Of a stretch of 64,000 bases of DNA, positions 38,077 to 50,500 are shown piece by piece. Numbering within the stretch: the first letter of the stretch is position 1; each line of letters opens with the position of its first letter. The notes beneath the pieces are model-generated. The model did not search any database. It was not told the origin of the DNA and saw only the letters and a program-made list of their open reading frames with translations. Position numbers and translations under genes: made by a program. Source of the stretch: Streptococcus porci DSM 23759 (lineage in GTDB: Bacteria; Bacillota; Bacilli; Lactobacillales; Streptococcaceae); assembly GCF_000423765.1 (NCBI RefSeq), contig NZ_AUIP01000015.1:16299-80298 (forward strand), given 5' to 3'.

Positions 38077-40284
38077 CTACTTATCTTTCTCCGTCGTACT
38101 GGTGCTTTGACTGGTTTCACTGCCAGAAACTTGAGGATTGAGCGCCGAGTAGCTAGGAGCAATATAGCGGTCAACCGTTGTCTTATTACCGTTTTGGCTA
38201 TAAATACTGGTTGAAGCTGTTCCTAGCTTTTTCTCAATGTCCGTCAAGTTATCCAGACTATTGGTGTAAGAAAAATTATTAGCATCCACAACCTTTAAGC
38301 CGTTAGTCTTGTCAAAGCGGAGCAGGTCTCCAGTTTGGACATTATCACTCATCTGGAGCTGGAGGGCAGCTGAAGTTTTAATATTTTCCAGTTCAGCTGA
38401 GGTCGTTTCATCTGGATTAGTAATTTCAAGTCCGCTGACCGTGTCATAAATCCGCCCATTATAAGACGTGTAACGTGGGGTAATGTAACTTCCAGCTGTT
38501 CTTAGAGCGACGATTTGTTTATTTTCAGCTGACAGCAGGTCTTGCCCAACTTGGGTATAGTTTTTAGTATCAATACCAAGCACATGAAGCAAGGTCGGCA
38601 GCCCATCAATTTCACCACCGTAGGTATCACTGATAAACCCTTTAGTCATTCCTGGAACATGAATCATGTAAGGGACTCGCTGTAGCATGGCATTATCATA
38701 TTGACTCCAGGTCTCTGTATCTTTGTCCAGAAGAGGTGCTAACTCAGGATTACGTGAGTTAGAAATCCCGTAATGATCTCCGTAGAGGACAATGATAGAG
38801 TTGTCATAAATTCCTGTATCTTTCAGATATTGGAAGAAGGCTTTTATGGATGTGTCCAGATAATTTGCTGTTGCAAAGTAACCGTTGATGGTTTCGTCAT
38901 TGGTTTGTGCCAGAGGGAAACCTTGTTCTTCGCTGTTGCCAGCCAAGCTATTGTAAGGATAGTGGTTGGTAACAGTGATAAATTTGGTATAAAATGGCTG
39001 TTGCATGTGCTCCAAATACTGAATGGAGTCAGCAAACATGGTTTTATCATTGAGTCCGTATTGGAAAGAGTTACTGGAAGTCTGCTCAGAGAAGTAGGAG
39101 GCATCAAAGAAATAATTGTAGCCCCATTGCTTGTAAGCATTGTTTCGATTCCAGAAAGAGCCAACATTTCCGTGAAAAACGGCGCTAGTGTAGTTGCCGT
39201 TCTGAGCTAGAATAGTCGGTGCAGCAAACTGAGTGTTCTCCCCGCCATAGTTAACCATGAAAGAGCCGTTTGCGAGTCCAAAGAGTCCTGTTTCCATCAT
39301 GGTTTCAGCATCAGAAGTTTTCCCAGCCTTAACTTGGTTAAAGAAGTTTGAAAAGGCAAAGGTTTCTTTTGAATGGTAGAGAGAGTTGATAAATGGGGTG
39401 ACTTCGTACTCTTTACCATCAACCTTCAATTTGTAGTCAATCAAAAATTGTTGGAAAGACTCCAAGTGGAGAACGATGACGTTGCGCCCCTTACCAATAC
39501 CGAAGTAATTTTGATTCGGGCTGGCATAGTGGGTGCTGAGGTAGTCTTTGACCGTGGCAAGGTCATCAGGGCTAGCGCTGTCACGCTCCTTTTGTGCCTG
39601 AATGGCTTGGTTGGTTGAATAAATACTAAAGGTGGGAAGTCCCAAAGCTCGTACGACGTAAGTATTGGAAAAGCCCCGGGTCAAGAGCTCTGGTCTATCC
39701 AGCTCAGCCATGAAAAGGTTGATGGAAAAAGCCAATACAGAGAGGGCAGTAACAGCAAAACTTGCTCGTTTGTGAAAAGGACGATCATCTGTGGTGATTT
39801 TCTTTTTCAAAAAAAGAATGGCAATCAAGAGATAATCCAATAGGTAGATAAAATCCCAAAGTTGCAGAGAATCAAGCACAGTCTTCCCGAGTCCTTCTGA
39901 GGTTTTTCGACTGGCCATAGCAGAGCTAAAAGTGATAAAGTCTGCAAATTCACGGTAGTAGATAATATTAGCAAAGAGCAGAATAGTCAGTAATATGGAG
40001 ATAGTCCATGCTGCTATGTAAAAGGGCTTTTTGCGCTTGATGTAAAGAGCTAGACCGATTAGCAAAAGACCTATAGGAATAGGGTTAATGACTACCAAAA
40101 TCAAACGGAGATAGTACTGGACAGGGTGCTCCACAGAGGCCAAGTCTAGATTAAAAGCCATAAAATAGGCCCAGATGGTCTTGAGGGTGTAGCCCAGCAA
40201 AAGGAGCAAGACAAAGCCCAATCGAGTCGAGATCACATCTAAAAAAGTGTCTTTAAATCTTTTCAAAGTGCCTTCCTCATTCAT
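38077..40284 (-). CDS. LTA synthase-family phosphoglycerol transferase
   Basis: The protein is 735 aa. Five N-terminal membrane helices (about 20-195) are followed by an extracytoplasmic sulfatase-like domain. LHLESFQQF (Glu275) and the catalytic Thr323 in AGKTSDAE match LtaS metal and nucleophile positions, and YGDHYGIS supplies further metal ligands. A Ser/Thr-rich tail of about 20 residues ends it. LtaS polymerises glycerol-phosphate from phosphatidylglycerol into lipoteichoic acid, the acceptor of Dlt-dependent D-Ala in many species. No clear Shine-Dalgarno precedes the ATG. A paralogue elsewhere in the genome cannot be excluded, so I give no symbol. Confidence 0.88.
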   Translation of the reverse strand: MNEEGTLKRFKDTFLDVISTRLGFVLLLLLGYTLKTIWAYFMAFNLDLASVEHPVQYYLRLILVVINPIPIGLLLIGLALYIKRKKPFYIAAWTISILLTILLFANIIYYREFADFITFSSAMASRKTSEGLGKTVLDSLQLWDFIYLLDYLLIAILFLKKKITTDDRPFHKRASFAVTALSVLAFSINLFMAELDRPELLTRGFSNTYVVRALGLPTFSIYSTNQAIQAQKERDSASPDDLATVKDYLSTHYASPNQNYFGIGKGRNVIVLHLESFQQFLIDYKLKVDGKEYEVTPFINSLYHSKETFAFSNFFNQVKAGKTSDAETMMETGLFGLANGSFMVNYGGENTQFAAPTILAQNGNYTSAVFHGNVGSFWNRNNAYKQWGYNYFFDASYFSEQTSSNSFQYGLNDKTMFADSIQYLEHMQQPFYTKFITVTNHYPYNSLAGNSEEQGFPLAQTNDETINGYFATANYLDTSIKAFFQYLKDTGIYDNSIIVLYGDHYGISNSRNPELAPLLDKDTETWSQYDNAMLQRVPYMIHVPGMTKGFISDTYGGEIDGLPTLLHVLGIDTKNYTQVGQDLLSAENKQIVALRTAGSYITPRYTSYNGRIYDTVSGLEITNPDETTSAELENIKTSAALQLQMSDNVQTGDLLRFDKTNGLKVVDANNFSYTNSLDNLTDIEKKLGTASTSIYSQNGNKTTVDRYIAPSYSALNPQVSGSETSQSTSTTEKDK

Positions 40285-40301
40285 AGAAATAGTATGGCTT
40301 T

Positions 40302-40310
40302 ATTATAACA
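40302..40310 (-). promoter_or_regulatory. Extended -10 promoter of the LTA synthase-family gene
   Basis: On the minus strand TGTTATAAT lies about 18 bp upstream of the ATG. The resulting leader would be only about 10 nt and lacks a Shine-Dalgarno sequence. Confidence 0.5.
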
Positions 40311-40364
40311 CAAAACAAAAATCAAGAGTAATCTAAACCTACTGTGGCTAAGTGATTGAATTTT

Positions 40365-40373
40365 TGCTATAAT
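40365..40373 (+). promoter_or_regulatory. Extended -10 promoter directly before the rRNA methyltransferase ATG
   Basis: TGCTATAAT (40365-40373) ends only 6 bp before the ATG at 40380. A transcript from it would start at or next to the start codon, i.e. a leaderless mRNA. Confidence 0.55.
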
Positions 40374-40379
40374 ACTTTT

Positions 40380-41543
40380 ATGACTAAACTTACTATGGGT
40401 GAATTGGCTGAAAAACGCCTGAAATCAGGGATTCAGCTACTTGATGGTAGAGATTTTCCAAATCAAACTTTTGAAACTGGCTTGGTGTCCTTGTCAGATA
40501 AAAAGGGAAGGTTTTTGGGTACGGCCTATCTAGCGCCTCAAAACAAGGGGATTGGCTGGGTCTTATCTAGAAAATCTCTCGAATTGACAGAGGATTATTT
40601 TATTAGCCTCTTGAAAAAGGCAAAGGACAAGCGCCAGCAGTTTCAGCAGTCGGAACTGACTACAGCCTACCGTCTCTTTAATCAGGATGGAGACAACCTT
40701 GGTGGTCTTACCATTGACCGCTATGGAGACTTCGCCCTCTTTTCCTGGTACAACACCTACATTTACAGCCAGAAAGAGCTGATTGTTTCCGCTTTTCAAA
40801 AGGTTTTTCCAGAGCTTCTTGGTGCCTATGAGAAGGTGCGTTTTAAAAGTGACTTGCCAGAATCTGGTCACCTCTATGGGCAGGAAGCGCCTGAAACTTT
40901 TGAGGTTTTGGAAAATGGCGTCCGCTACTGCATTTTTCTGAATGACGGGCTGATGACGGGGATTTTCTTAGATCAACATGAGGTCAGAGGAAGTCTGGTG
41001 GATGGTCTAGCCCTGGGCAAGACCTTGCTCAACATGTTTTCCTATACCGCGGCTTTTTCTGTGGCTGCAGCTATGGGCGGAGCGGTAGCAACAATCTCTG
41101 TTGACTTGGCCAAACGGTCTCGTGAATTATCACAGGCCCACTTTGAAGCCAACGGACTTGACCTGACTAGCCACAAGTTTGTGGTGATGGACGTTTTTGA
41201 CTATTTCAAATACGCCAAGCGCCATGGTCTGAAGTTCGATGTCATTGTCATTGATCCACCGTCCTTTGCTCGAAATAAAAAGCAAACCTTCTCTGTGCTG
41301 AAAGATTACCATAAATTGATTGCGCAGGCTTTGGAGATTTTAAGTCCAAATGGGACTATCATCGCCTCAACCAACGCGTCAAATATGACCGCTCAGCAAT
41401 TTAAAAAACAAATCCAAAAAGGTCTTGGAAAAATCAGATACCAATTCACTGACTTAAAGCAGTTGCCGAGTGATTTCACCGTCAACAAAAATGATGAAAG
41501 CAGTAATTACTTGAAAGTATTTACAATAAAGGTAAACCAATGA
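40380..41543 (+). CDS. RlmI-like class I SAM-dependent rRNA methyltransferase
   Basis: The protein is 387 aa from the ATG at 40380 (a TTG at 40356 would overlap the promoter). An N-terminal PUA-like domain (about 1-75) is followed by a linker domain and a Rossmann methyltransferase. [18 protein letters not shown] is the SAM loop, and [12 protein letters not shown] is motif IV (DPPSF) of the RlmI/YccW 5-methylcytosine group. It probably methylates 23S rRNA. It ends in a 4-nt ATGA overlap with aroD, making it the first gene of the aro operon. Confidence 0.85.
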   Translation: MTKLTMGELAEKRLKSGIQLLDGRDFPNQTFETGLVSLSDKKGRFLGTAYLAPQNKGIGWVLSRKSLELTEDYFISLLKKAKDKRQQFQQSELTTAYRLFNQDGDNLGGLTIDRYGDFALFSWYNTYIYSQKELIVSAFQKVFPELLGAYEKVRFKSDLPESGHLYGQEAPETFEVLENGVRYCIFLNDGLMTGIFLDQHEVRGSLVDGLALGKTLLNMFSYTAAFSVAAAMGGAVATISVDLAKRSRELSQAHFEANGLDLTSHKFVVMDVFDYFKYAKRHGLKFDVIVIDPPSFARNKKQTFSVLKDYHKLIAQALEILSPNGTIIASTNASNMTAQQFKKQIQKGLGKIRYQFTDLKQLPSDFTVNKNDESSNYLKVFTIKVNQ

Positions 41544-42217
41544 AGATAGTCGTTCCAGTAATGCCAAGGAGCTTGGAAGAAGCTCAAAATATTGATGTGA
41601 CTAAGTATGACTTAGCAGATATTATCGAATGGCGAGCTGATTTTTTGCCAAAATCAGACGTTTTGACTGTTGCGCCAGCTATTTTTGAAAAATTCCTTGG
41701 GCGTGAAGTCCTGTTCACCCTGCGCACGACTCGTGAAGGTGGTAATATTGAGCTGACTGATGAGGAATATGTGGGGCTGATTAAGGAAGTTAACGCCATC
41801 TATCAGCCAGACTACATTGATTTTGAGTATTTCTCACACATGGATATTTTCAAGGAGATGCTAGACTTTTCAAATCTCGTTCTGTCCTATCATAATTTTG
41901 AAGAAACGCCAGGCAATATCATGGAGGCTTTCTCAGAATTGACAGCCTTATCTCCACGCGTTGTCAAGATTGCAGTCATGCCCAAAACTCATCAGGATGT
42001 CCTTGATTTAATGAACTTTACCCGTGGTTTTAAAACTCTCAATCCCGAGCAATCTTATGCAGTGATGGCCATGGGGAAACTTGGTCGTATTACTCGTGTA
42101 GCAGGGGAGCTGATGGGTTCTTGCTGGTCTTACGCTAGTCTGGATGAGCAAAGTGCGCCTGGACAAATTCCTCTTGCCCAATTACCTAAAATCTTGGAGG
42201 TACTAGATGCGGATTGA
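41540..42217 (+). CDS. aroD: Type I 3-dehydroquinate dehydratase
   Basis: The protein is 225 aa, a TIM barrel. Substrate-binding EWRADFL lies at the N terminus and the catalytic His in [10 protein letters not shown]. The Schiff-base Lys is in [10 protein letters not shown], with MGKLGRITR near the end. It performs step three of the shikimate pathway. It is coupled to the upstream methyltransferase by ATGA and overlaps aroE by 11 nt. Confidence 0.95.
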   Translation: MKIVVPVMPRSLEEAQNIDVTKYDLADIIEWRADFLPKSDVLTVAPAIFEKFLGREVLFTLRTTREGGNIELTDEEYVGLIKEVNAIYQPDYIDFEYFSHMDIFKEMLDFSNLVLSYHNFEETPGNIMEAFSELTALSPRVVKIAVMPKTHQDVLDLMNFTRGFKTLNPEQSYAVMAMGKLGRITRVAGELMGSCWSYASLDEQSAPGQIPLAQLPKILEVLDAD

Positions 42218-43073
42218 TGGACACACACGCTTAGCAGCGGTAGTAGCGACACCGATTAAACACTCAATCTCTCCCTTTATTCATAACTATGCTTTTGACA
42301 AAACGGGTGTCAACGGTGTCTATGTAGCTTGGGACATTCCAGAAATTGACTTGGAAGAGACCCTCAAAAATGTCAAACGTTACGACATGTGGGGTGTCAA
42401 CATTTCCATGCCTTACAAGCAGTCTGTTATCCCTTTTATGGACGAATTGACCGATGCTGCACAGCTGATTGGTGCGGTTAACACGGTCATTCACCGTGAT
42501 GGCAAACTGATTGGGCACAACACCGACGGTATCGGATTTTTCCGTTCGCTATCGACTTTTGCTGATTTCGATGTAAAAGGCAAAGTTATGACCATATTAG
42601 GTGGTGGTGGTGCAGCGACGGCTCTGATTGCCCAAGCAGCTCTCAATGGTGCTAGTTGCATAAACATTTTCAACCAGTCAGCTTTTCTTGAGGAAACCAG
42701 AGAAAAAGCGCAAGCTTTGTCCCAAAAAACGGGTGTGGTTATCGAGGTTTATCCTATTGAAAATTTGATGCTTGTCCAAGAGAAGGTAATGGAAAGCGAC
42801 CTTTTTGTCAATGCGACCAGCGTTGGTATGGACGGTAAATCTATGATTATCGGTGAGGATTTTGTTTTTCCGGAAAATATCATGGTGGCCGATGTGATTT
42901 ACCAGCCTTTTGAGACACCTTTCCTTAAGCTGGCACGTAGCCATGACCTCAAAGCAATCAATGGTTTGGGAATGCTTTTGTTCCAAGCTGCCGCAGCCTT
43001 TGAAGAATGGACTGGCAAAGAAATGCCAACCGATGAGATTTGGCAAGCCTTAGAAGAAAAGTATCAAGGATAA
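42207..43073 (+). CDS. aroE: Shikimate dehydrogenase
   Basis: The protein is 288 aa. Shikimate-binding SISPFIHN, catalytic Lys in SMPYKQ and Asp in GHNTDGIGF are all present. The NADP-binding loop is GGGGAAT. It reduces 3-dehydroshikimate. Its start lies within the end of aroD, so translation is coupled. A 36-nt gap separates it from aroB. Confidence 0.95.
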   Translation: MRIDGHTRLAAVVATPIKHSISPFIHNYAFDKTGVNGVYVAWDIPEIDLEETLKNVKRYDMWGVNISMPYKQSVIPFMDELTDAAQLIGAVNTVIHRDGKLIGHNTDGIGFFRSLSTFADFDVKGKVMTILGGGGAATALIAQAALNGASCINIFNQSAFLEETREKAQALSQKTGVVIEVYPIENLMLVQEKVMESDLFVNATSVGMDGKSMIIGEDFVFPENIMVADVIYQPFETPFLKLARSHDLKAINGLGMLLFQAAAAFEEWTGKEMPTDEIWQALEEKYQG

Positions 43074-43109
43074 ATTTCCAAAATAGAAAATGGATTAGGA
43101 AATAAACAG

Positions 43110-44177
43110 ATGAAATTACATGTTGATTTAAATACAAATCCCTATGACATTGTGATTGAACGAGGCGCTCTCGCAAATGCAGGAGAATGGTCTCGCTCTA
43201 TTCTTAATTGTCAGAAGATTGCGATTATAACAGACAATCATGTCGGTGGTCTCTATGCCGAGAAGGTTAAGCTGAGCCTACAAGCGGCTGGTTTTGAAGT
43301 AGTTGTCTTTGACTTTTTAGAGGGCGAAGCGTCTAAGAATTTGACCACAGTCAACAAGGCCTATGATTTTTTAATTGACAATCACCTAACCCGAACAGAT
43401 GGCATTGTGGCCCTTGGCGGTGGTGTAGTCGGTGATTTAGCTGGTTTTGTGGCTTCGACCTACATGCGTGGCATTCCTTTTGTGCAGATTCCGACCAGCC
43501 TAACGGCTCAGGTGGACTCTTCCATCGGTGGTAAGACTGGTGTCAATACACCCAAAGCTAAAAATATCGTGGGGACTTTTGCCCAGCCTAAAGGTGTACT
43601 CATTGATCCAGATGTCCTTGTGACTTTGGGTCAGCGCGAGCTGATTGAAGGTATGGGTGAGGTTGTTAAGTACGGTCTTATCGACGATATTGAACTTTGG
43701 AATTTACTTGAGACTCTTGATGGAAGCCCGGAGTCCATTTTGGAAAATGCAGAGGCTATCATTTATCATTCTTGTGATGTTAAGCGTAGAATCGTTGTTG
43801 AGGACGAGTTTGAAGGAGGCGTGCGCATGTATTTGAATTTTGGGCACACCATCGGACATGCTATTGAGCAGACAGCTGGCTATGGAAAAGTTATGCACGG
43901 TGAAGCCGTTGCTATCGGTATGGTACAAATTTCTCGTGTAGCTGAAAAGAAAGGTCTGATGCCAGCTGGTATGACTGATAACATTATGGCTATGTGCGAC
44001 AAATTTGGGCTACCAACAGATTATGAACCGTGGAAGGTTGATGACTTGTACACAGCACTGACCCACGATAAAAAAGCTCGTGGTAAGGCAATCAAGACAG
44101 TTATCGTACCAAAACTAGGTAGCGCAGCCATTAACCAAATTCCCTTAGAGGAAATGAAAGATTATTTGGAGAAATAA
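43110..44177 (+). CDS. aroB: 3-dehydroquinate synthase
   Basis: The protein is 355 aa. The NAD-binding [14 protein letters not shown] is followed by metal-binding residues around [11 protein letters not shown] and HGEAVAIGM. It cyclises DAHP to dehydroquinate, step two of the pathway. aroC begins 1 nt after its stop codon. No DAHP synthase is present in the window. Confidence 0.96.
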   Translation: MKLHVDLNTNPYDIVIERGALANAGEWSRSILNCQKIAIITDNHVGGLYAEKVKLSLQAAGFEVVVFDFLEGEASKNLTTVNKAYDFLIDNHLTRTDGIVALGGGVVGDLAGFVASTYMRGIPFVQIPTSLTAQVDSSIGGKTGVNTPKAKNIVGTFAQPKGVLIDPDVLVTLGQRELIEGMGEVVKYGLIDDIELWNLLETLDGSPESILENAEAIIYHSCDVKRRIVVEDEFEGGVRMYLNFGHTIGHAIEQTAGYGKVMHGEAVAIGMVQISRVAEKKGLMPAGMTDNIMAMCDKFGLPTDYEPWKVDDLYTALTHDKKARGKAIKTVIVPKLGSAAINQIPLEEMKDYLEK

Positions 44178-44178
44178 A

Positions 44179-45345
44179 ATGAGATATTTGACAGCAGGAG
44201 AGTCGCACGGACCGCGACTGACAGCTATTATTGAGGGAGTGCCAGCAGGTCTTCCTTTGACAGTAGAGGACATCAATGCTGATTTGAAGCGTCGTCAAGG
44301 GGGGTACGGTCGTGGTGGACGTATGAAAATTGAGAGCGATGTGGTTGAAATCACTTCTGGCGTTCGCCACGGCAAAACGACTGGTGCTCCCATTACGCTC
44401 AACGTGACCAATAAAGACCATCAAAAGTGGTTGGAAATCATGGCGGTTGAAGATATTGAGGACCGTCTGAAAACCAAACGCAAAATCACGCACCCACGCC
44501 CAGGACACGCAGATTTGGTTGGTGGCATGAAGTACCGCTTCGATGATCTTCGCAATTCTCTAGAACGTTCAAGCGCGCGTGAGACTACCATGCGAGTTGC
44601 GGTAGGAGCTATTGCCAAACGTATTTTGGCGGAGCTTGATATTGAGATTGCCAATCATGTGGTTGTTTTCGGTGGTAAGGAAGTGGATATCCCAGAAAAT
44701 CTGACAGTGACTCAAATCAAGGAGTTAGCTGCTAAATCAGAAGTTTCCATCGTTAATCAAGAACGTGAACAAGAAATCAAAGACTACATCGACCAAATCA
44801 AGCGTGACGGTGATACCATTGGTGGGGTGGTTGAAACGGTTGTCGGTGGCGTGCCAGTTGGACTTGGTTCCTATGTTCAGTGGGATACAAAACTAGATGC
44901 CAAATTGGCTCAAGCTATCGTGTCGATTAATGCCTTCAAAGGGGTCGAGTTTGGTGTCGGTTTCCAAGCGGGCTATCTTAAAGGCAGTCAAGTCATGGAC
45001 GAAATTCTTTGGAATGAAGACGATGGGTACACCCGTCGCACGAATAATCTTGGTGGTTTTGAAGGCGGTATGACTAATGGGCAGCCGATTGTTGTCCGTG
45101 GCGTTATGAAGCCTATTCCGACCCTTTATAAGCCACTCATGTCCGTGGATATTGAGACGCACCAACCTTACAAAGCGACAGTTGAGCGATCAGATCCAAC
45201 GGCTCTTCCAGCGGCAGGTGTTGTGATGGAATCAGTTGTGGCAACTGTCCTTGCTCAGGAGATTTTGAACAAATTCTCATCAGATAACTTAGAAGAACTC
45301 AAGGCAGCGGTCGCGGCTCACCGTGACTATGTGAAAAATTTTTAA
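44179..45345 (+). CDS. aroC: Chorismate synthase
   Basis: The protein is 388 aa. Family signatures are [14 protein letters not shown] at the N terminus, [14 protein letters not shown] near residue 130 and the C-terminal [13 protein letters not shown]. It is the FMN-dependent last step to chorismate. It follows aroB almost without a gap. A short hairpin lies in the 84-nt gap before tyrA. Confidence 0.97.
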   Translation: MRYLTAGESHGPRLTAIIEGVPAGLPLTVEDINADLKRRQGGYGRGGRMKIESDVVEITSGVRHGKTTGAPITLNVTNKDHQKWLEIMAVEDIEDRLKTKRKITHPRPGHADLVGGMKYRFDDLRNSLERSSARETTMRVAVGAIAKRILAELDIEIANHVVVFGGKEVDIPENLTVTQIKELAAKSEVSIVNQEREQEIKDYIDQIKRDGDTIGGVVETVVGGVPVGLGSYVQWDTKLDAKLAQAIVSINAFKGVEFGVGFQAGYLKGSQVMDEILWNEDDGYTRRTNNLGGFEGGMTNGQPIVVRGVMKPIPTLYKPLMSVDIETHQPYKATVERSDPTALPAAGVVMESVVATVLAQEILNKFSSDNLEELKAAVAAHRDYVKNF

Positions 45346-45354
45346 GAAAAGTTT

Positions 45355-45377
45355 CTCTTACCAAAATCAGGTGAGAG
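45355..45377 (+). other. Small hairpin between aroC and tyrA
   Basis: CTCTTACC pairs with GGTGAGAG (one G-U pair) across a 7-nt loop. It lacks a T run, so it is more likely an RNA stability or processing element than a terminator. Confidence 0.3.
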
Positions 45378-45429
45378 GCCTCTTCTTTCAATTAAGCCTA
45401 GTGAGCTTCGAGTTAAGAAAGAAAATAGT

Positions 45430-46533
45430 ATGACAAAAACCATTTATATTGCTGGTCTTGGACTCATCGGTGGCTCGATTGCCATGGGCATCAAGCGTGA
45501 CCATCCAGACTACAAGATTTTAGGCTATAATCGCTCAGAAGAATCTCGTAAGGTTGCCTTAGAGCGAGGGATTGTTGACCGTGCTACTGGGGACTTTGTA
45601 GCATTTGCTCCCTTAGCAGACGTGATTATTCTATCGGTTCCAATCAAGCAAACCATTGATTTTATCAAAGATTTAGCCGGTATGGAACTCAAGGATAACG
45701 TCATCATCACCGATGCCGGATCGACCAAGACTGAGATTGTTAGGGCGGCTGAGACTTATTTAGCTGATAAGAATATTCAGTTCGTGGGCTCACATCCTAT
45801 GGCGGGTAGTCACAAGTCAGGTGCTATTGCGGCGGATGTCAATCTCTTTGAAAATGCTTATTATATTTTCACGCCATCGACCTTAACTGGGGAGGTGACC
45901 ATTTCTGAATTGGAAGACCTTTTGTCTGGTTTACATGCCAAATTCATTCAGATTGACGCTGAGGAGCATGACCGAGTAACCAGCCAGATTTCTCACTTTC
46001 CTCACATCTTGGCCTCTAGCCTCATGGAGCAGGCGGGAGATTATGCCAAGGAACACGAGATGACCAATCGTTTTGCGGCGGGTGGTTTTCGTGACATGAC
46101 CCGTATTGCCGAGTCAGAGCCAGGTATGTGGACGGCTATTCTACTGTCAAATAGCAGAGCTGTTTTGGAGCGCATTGAGGACTTTAAGTCCCGTTTGGAT
46201 AGTGTTGCGCAGCTTATTTCTCAAAAGGATGAAGATGCTATTTGGAACTTTTTCGAGCATGGGCGTAAGACTCGTCAGGCTATGGAAATTCATAAAAAAG
46301 CTGGTGTGGATAGTTTTTACGACCTCTTTGTGGATGTGCCTGACGAGGAAGATGTTGTCCTACGTATCTTGGAGCTTCTACGTGGGACCTCCTTGGTCAA
46401 TATCAAAATCAATGAGGAAAATCGTGAGGATATTCATGGCATTTTGCAGTTGACCTTCAAAAATGCTAAAGATTTGGAGAGGGCACAAGCCGTTATCTCG
46501 GAAAAAACAGATTATTCAGTAACGATTGCATAA
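45430..46533 (+). CDS. tyrA: Prephenate dehydrogenase
   Basis: The protein is 367 aa. The NAD-binding [12 protein letters not shown] is followed by the substrate segment [11 protein letters not shown] and the helical dimerisation domain. A C-terminal ACT-like region (about 290-367) could bind tyrosine for feedback control. It converts prephenate to 4-hydroxyphenylpyruvate. AAAGGAGAAAATC after it serves the YlbF-family gene 11 nt downstream. Confidence 0.94.
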   Translation: MTKTIYIAGLGLIGGSIAMGIKRDHPDYKILGYNRSEESRKVALERGIVDRATGDFVAFAPLADVIILSVPIKQTIDFIKDLAGMELKDNVIITDAGSTKTEIVRAAETYLADKNIQFVGSHPMAGSHKSGAIAADVNLFENAYYIFTPSTLTGEVTISELEDLLSGLHAKFIQIDAEEHDRVTSQISHFPHILASSLMEQAGDYAKEHEMTNRFAAGGFRDMTRIAESEPGMWTAILLSNSRAVLERIEDFKSRLDSVAQLISQKDEDAIWNFFEHGRKTRQAMEIHKKAGVDSFYDLFVDVPDEEDVVLRILELLRGTSLVNIKINEENREDIHGILQLTFKNAKDLERAQAVISEKTDYSVTIA

Positions 46534-46544
46534 AGGAGAAAATC

Positions 46545-46883
46545 ATGGAAAACATTTACGATTTAGCTAATAACTTAGAACGTGCCATCCGCGCCTTGCC
46601 AGAATTTCAAGCAGTTAAAGATGCTAAGGAAAAAGTTGAGGCCGATGCTACAGCGAAAGCACTCTGGGAAGAGTTTTTAGTGGCTCAAAATAAAATTCAA
46701 GACCTAATCCAATCAGGACAAATGCCAAGTCAAGAAGATCAAGAAGAAATGTCTGCTCTTGGTGACAAGATTGAAGCAAATGCCACACTTAAAGCTTATT
46801 TCGAAAGTCAGCAAGCTCTGGGCGTCTATGTTGGAGATCTGGAGCGCATTATCTTTAAACCCTTACAGGAGTTGACAGAATAA
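46545..46883 (+). CDS. YlbF/YmcA-family protein
   Basis: The protein is 112 aa, all helical, with long amphipathic segments ([33 protein letters not shown] spacing). This family belongs to Com_YlbF (PF06133). In Bacillus subtilis YlbF and YmcA act with YaaT on RNase Y, but streptococcal members of this subgroup are not characterised to my knowledge. Its constant position next to tyrA is common in streptococci. AAAGGAGAAAATC precedes the ATG. Confidence 0.8.
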   Translation: MENIYDLANNLERAIRALPEFQAVKDAKEKVEADATAKALWEEFLVAQNKIQDLIQSGQMPSQEDQEEMSALGDKIEANATLKAYFESQQALGVYVGDLERIIFKPLQELTE

Positions 46884-46906
46884 ATAAACTGTTTTGGAGA
46901 GTAACA

Positions 46907-47821
46907 ATGTCACGAAAAATTGGAATTATCGGAATGGGGCATGTGGGTTCAACAGTGGCTCACGGTCTTATTGCACAGGGAGCCTTTGATGACTATGTCC
47001 TTATTGACACCAATGAGAAGAAGGTCATGGCAGATGCCGCGGATTTTCAGGATGCTGCTGCTAATATCAATCATCACGCCAATATTGAAATCAATCATTA
47101 TCCAGCCTTATCAGATGCGGATGTAATCGTGATTGCACTTGGAAATATTGCCCTCCAAGATAATCCAGATGCAGATAGGTTTGCAGAATTGCCATTTACA
47201 GCAGCCCAGATTCCCCATGTGGCGGAGCAAGTCAAGCAGTCTGGCTTTTCTGGCATAACGATTGTTATTTCCAATCCCGTGGATGTTGTGACAAGTCTCT
47301 TTCAGCACTATTCAGGCTTTCCTAGAGAAAGGGTGATTGGCACGGGGACTTTGCTGGATACAGCTCGCATGAAGCGGGCAGTCGCGCAGCATTTTTCCCT
47401 AGACCCTAGAAGTGTTTATGGCTACAACCTCGGCGAACACGGTAACTCTCAATTTACTGCTTGGAGTCAGGTGCGAATCAAGGGGCAGGAGGTTTCGTTT
47501 TTTGCAGATTTGGAGCTTTTGGAAAAGCTGGCGCAGGATGCCATCAAGGGAGGACACACCGTTTTTTACGGGAAGAAGTACACCAGTTACGGCATTGCTA
47601 GCGCGGCAATCAGACTGGCTTTAGCTGTCGTATCCGACAGCCGAGAAGAATTGCCTGTCTCCAATTATCATGAGCGACACGACACCTACCTCAGCTACCC
47701 AGCCATCGTTGGCCGACAAGGTATCATTGAACAAGTCAAACTCAACCTTACAGCAGAAGAAGAGAGTAAACTTGAAGCTTCAGCCGATTATATCAAAGAG
47801 AGATTTAGAGACAGTCTATAG
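46907..47821 (+). CDS. L-2-hydroxyisocaproate dehydrogenase-like (LDH/MDH family)
   Basis: The protein is 304 aa. The NAD loop is [15 protein letters not shown] and the catalytic His is in [11 protein letters not shown], with the substrate Arg in [17 protein letters not shown]. The active-site loop ([17 protein letters not shown]) differs from that of true lactate dehydrogenase and resembles L-HicDH, which reduces bulky 2-oxo acids including phenylpyruvate. Its place between tyrA and aroA suggests reduction of aromatic 2-oxo acids such as phenylpyruvate or hydroxyphenylpyruvate (inference). A terminator follows, so it ends the first aro transcript. Confidence 0.84.
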   Translation: MSRKIGIIGMGHVGSTVAHGLIAQGAFDDYVLIDTNEKKVMADAADFQDAAANINHHANIEINHYPALSDADVIVIALGNIALQDNPDADRFAELPFTAAQIPHVAEQVKQSGFSGITIVISNPVDVVTSLFQHYSGFPRERVIGTGTLLDTARMKRAVAQHFSLDPRSVYGYNLGEHGNSQFTAWSQVRIKGQEVSFFADLELLEKLAQDAIKGGHTVFYGKKYTSYGIASAAIRLALAVVSDSREELPVSNYHERHDTYLSYPAIVGRQGIIEQVKLNLTAEEESKLEASADYIKERFRDSL

Positions 47822-47840
47822 AAAGTGTTAAAAGATGTCA

Positions 47841-47874
47841 GTATAGAAATTTTTAGAAATTTCTATACTTTTTT
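47841..47874 (+). terminator. Terminator between the HicDH-like gene and aroA
   Basis: The 11-bp perfect stem GTATAGAAATT / AATTTCTATAC has a 6-nt loop and is followed by six T. Confidence 0.88.
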
Positions 47875-47882
47875 GTTATAAT
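47874..47882 (+). promoter_or_regulatory. aroA extended -10 promoter
   Basis: TGTTATAAT (47874-47882) begins at the last T of the preceding terminator. It lies 29 bp before the aroA ATG, giving aroA-aroK-pheA-LytR a separate promoter. Confidence 0.6.
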
Positions 47883-47884
47883 AG

Positions 47885-49660
<1,776 letters not shown>

Positions 49661-49664
<4 letters not shown>

Positions 49665-50491
49665 AAATTGCCTATCTGGGACCATCAGGCTCCTTTACAC
49701 ATAATGCGGCGCTCAGCGCTTTTCCAAAAGCTGAATTGGTAGCCTACAGCACTATTACCGAAGTTCTCAAAGCCTACCAAGATAAAGAAGTTAGCTTTGC
49801 CATTGTTCCTGTAGAAAATTCGATTGAAGGGTCAGTCCATGAAACGACCGATTATCTTTTCCATGAAGGAAATATGCTTGCTGTGACAGAAATTATCCAG
49901 CCCATCAAGCAACAGCTCATGGCTGTAACTGTGACGCAACCAGAAAAAATCTTTTCTCATCCTCAGGCCATTGCTCAAGGAAAAAAATATATCACTGAGC
50001 ATTATCCAAAAGCTCAGTTGGAAACAACAGCCTCAACAGCCTACGCAGCTCGTTTTGTAGCTGAAAATCCTGATAAACCCTATGCGGCTATTGCCCCTCA
50101 GGCTGCGGCAGACCAGTATGGCTTGACCGTTATTGCTAAGGATATACAAGAAATAGAAGAAAACTTCACACGTTTTTGGGTTTTGGGAGAAAAAGCAGAG
50201 CAGATTGATTTACCAAAGATTGCTGACAAATTATCCCTAGCACTAACCTTACCAGATAATCTTCCAGGTGCTCTCTACAAAGGACTTTCGGTTTTTGCTT
50301 GGCGAGGGATTGACCTGACTAAGATTGAAAGCCGACCCTTAAAAACCATGCTTGGCGAATATTTTTTCATGATTGACGTGAACAATGAAGACCAGCAACT
50401 GGTTCAATATGCCCTTTCTGAGTTGACAAGTCTTGGAATTGGGTATAAAATTTTAGGAAATTACTCTGTTTATATGATGACAAAGGACTAA
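49661..50491 (+). CDS. pheA: Prephenate dehydratase
   Basis: The protein is 276 aa. The catalytic domain begins IAYLGPSGSFTHNAAL and includes the periplasmic-binding-like VPVENSIEGSV and ENFTRFWVLG. A C-terminal ACT domain (about 190-276) has SLALTLPDNLPGALYKGL and the ESRPLKTMLGEY phenylalanine-binding motif, so feedback inhibition is likely. It is monofunctional, with no chorismate mutase domain. It makes phenylpyruvate, a possible substrate of the HicDH-like enzyme of this operon. Confidence 0.95.
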
Positions 50492-50500
50492 GGAGACATT

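Noticed and set aside
45346..45429. T-box or other amino-acid riboswitch before tyrA
   Set aside because: The 84-nt gap is too short and lacks T-box elements. Only a small hairpin is seen.
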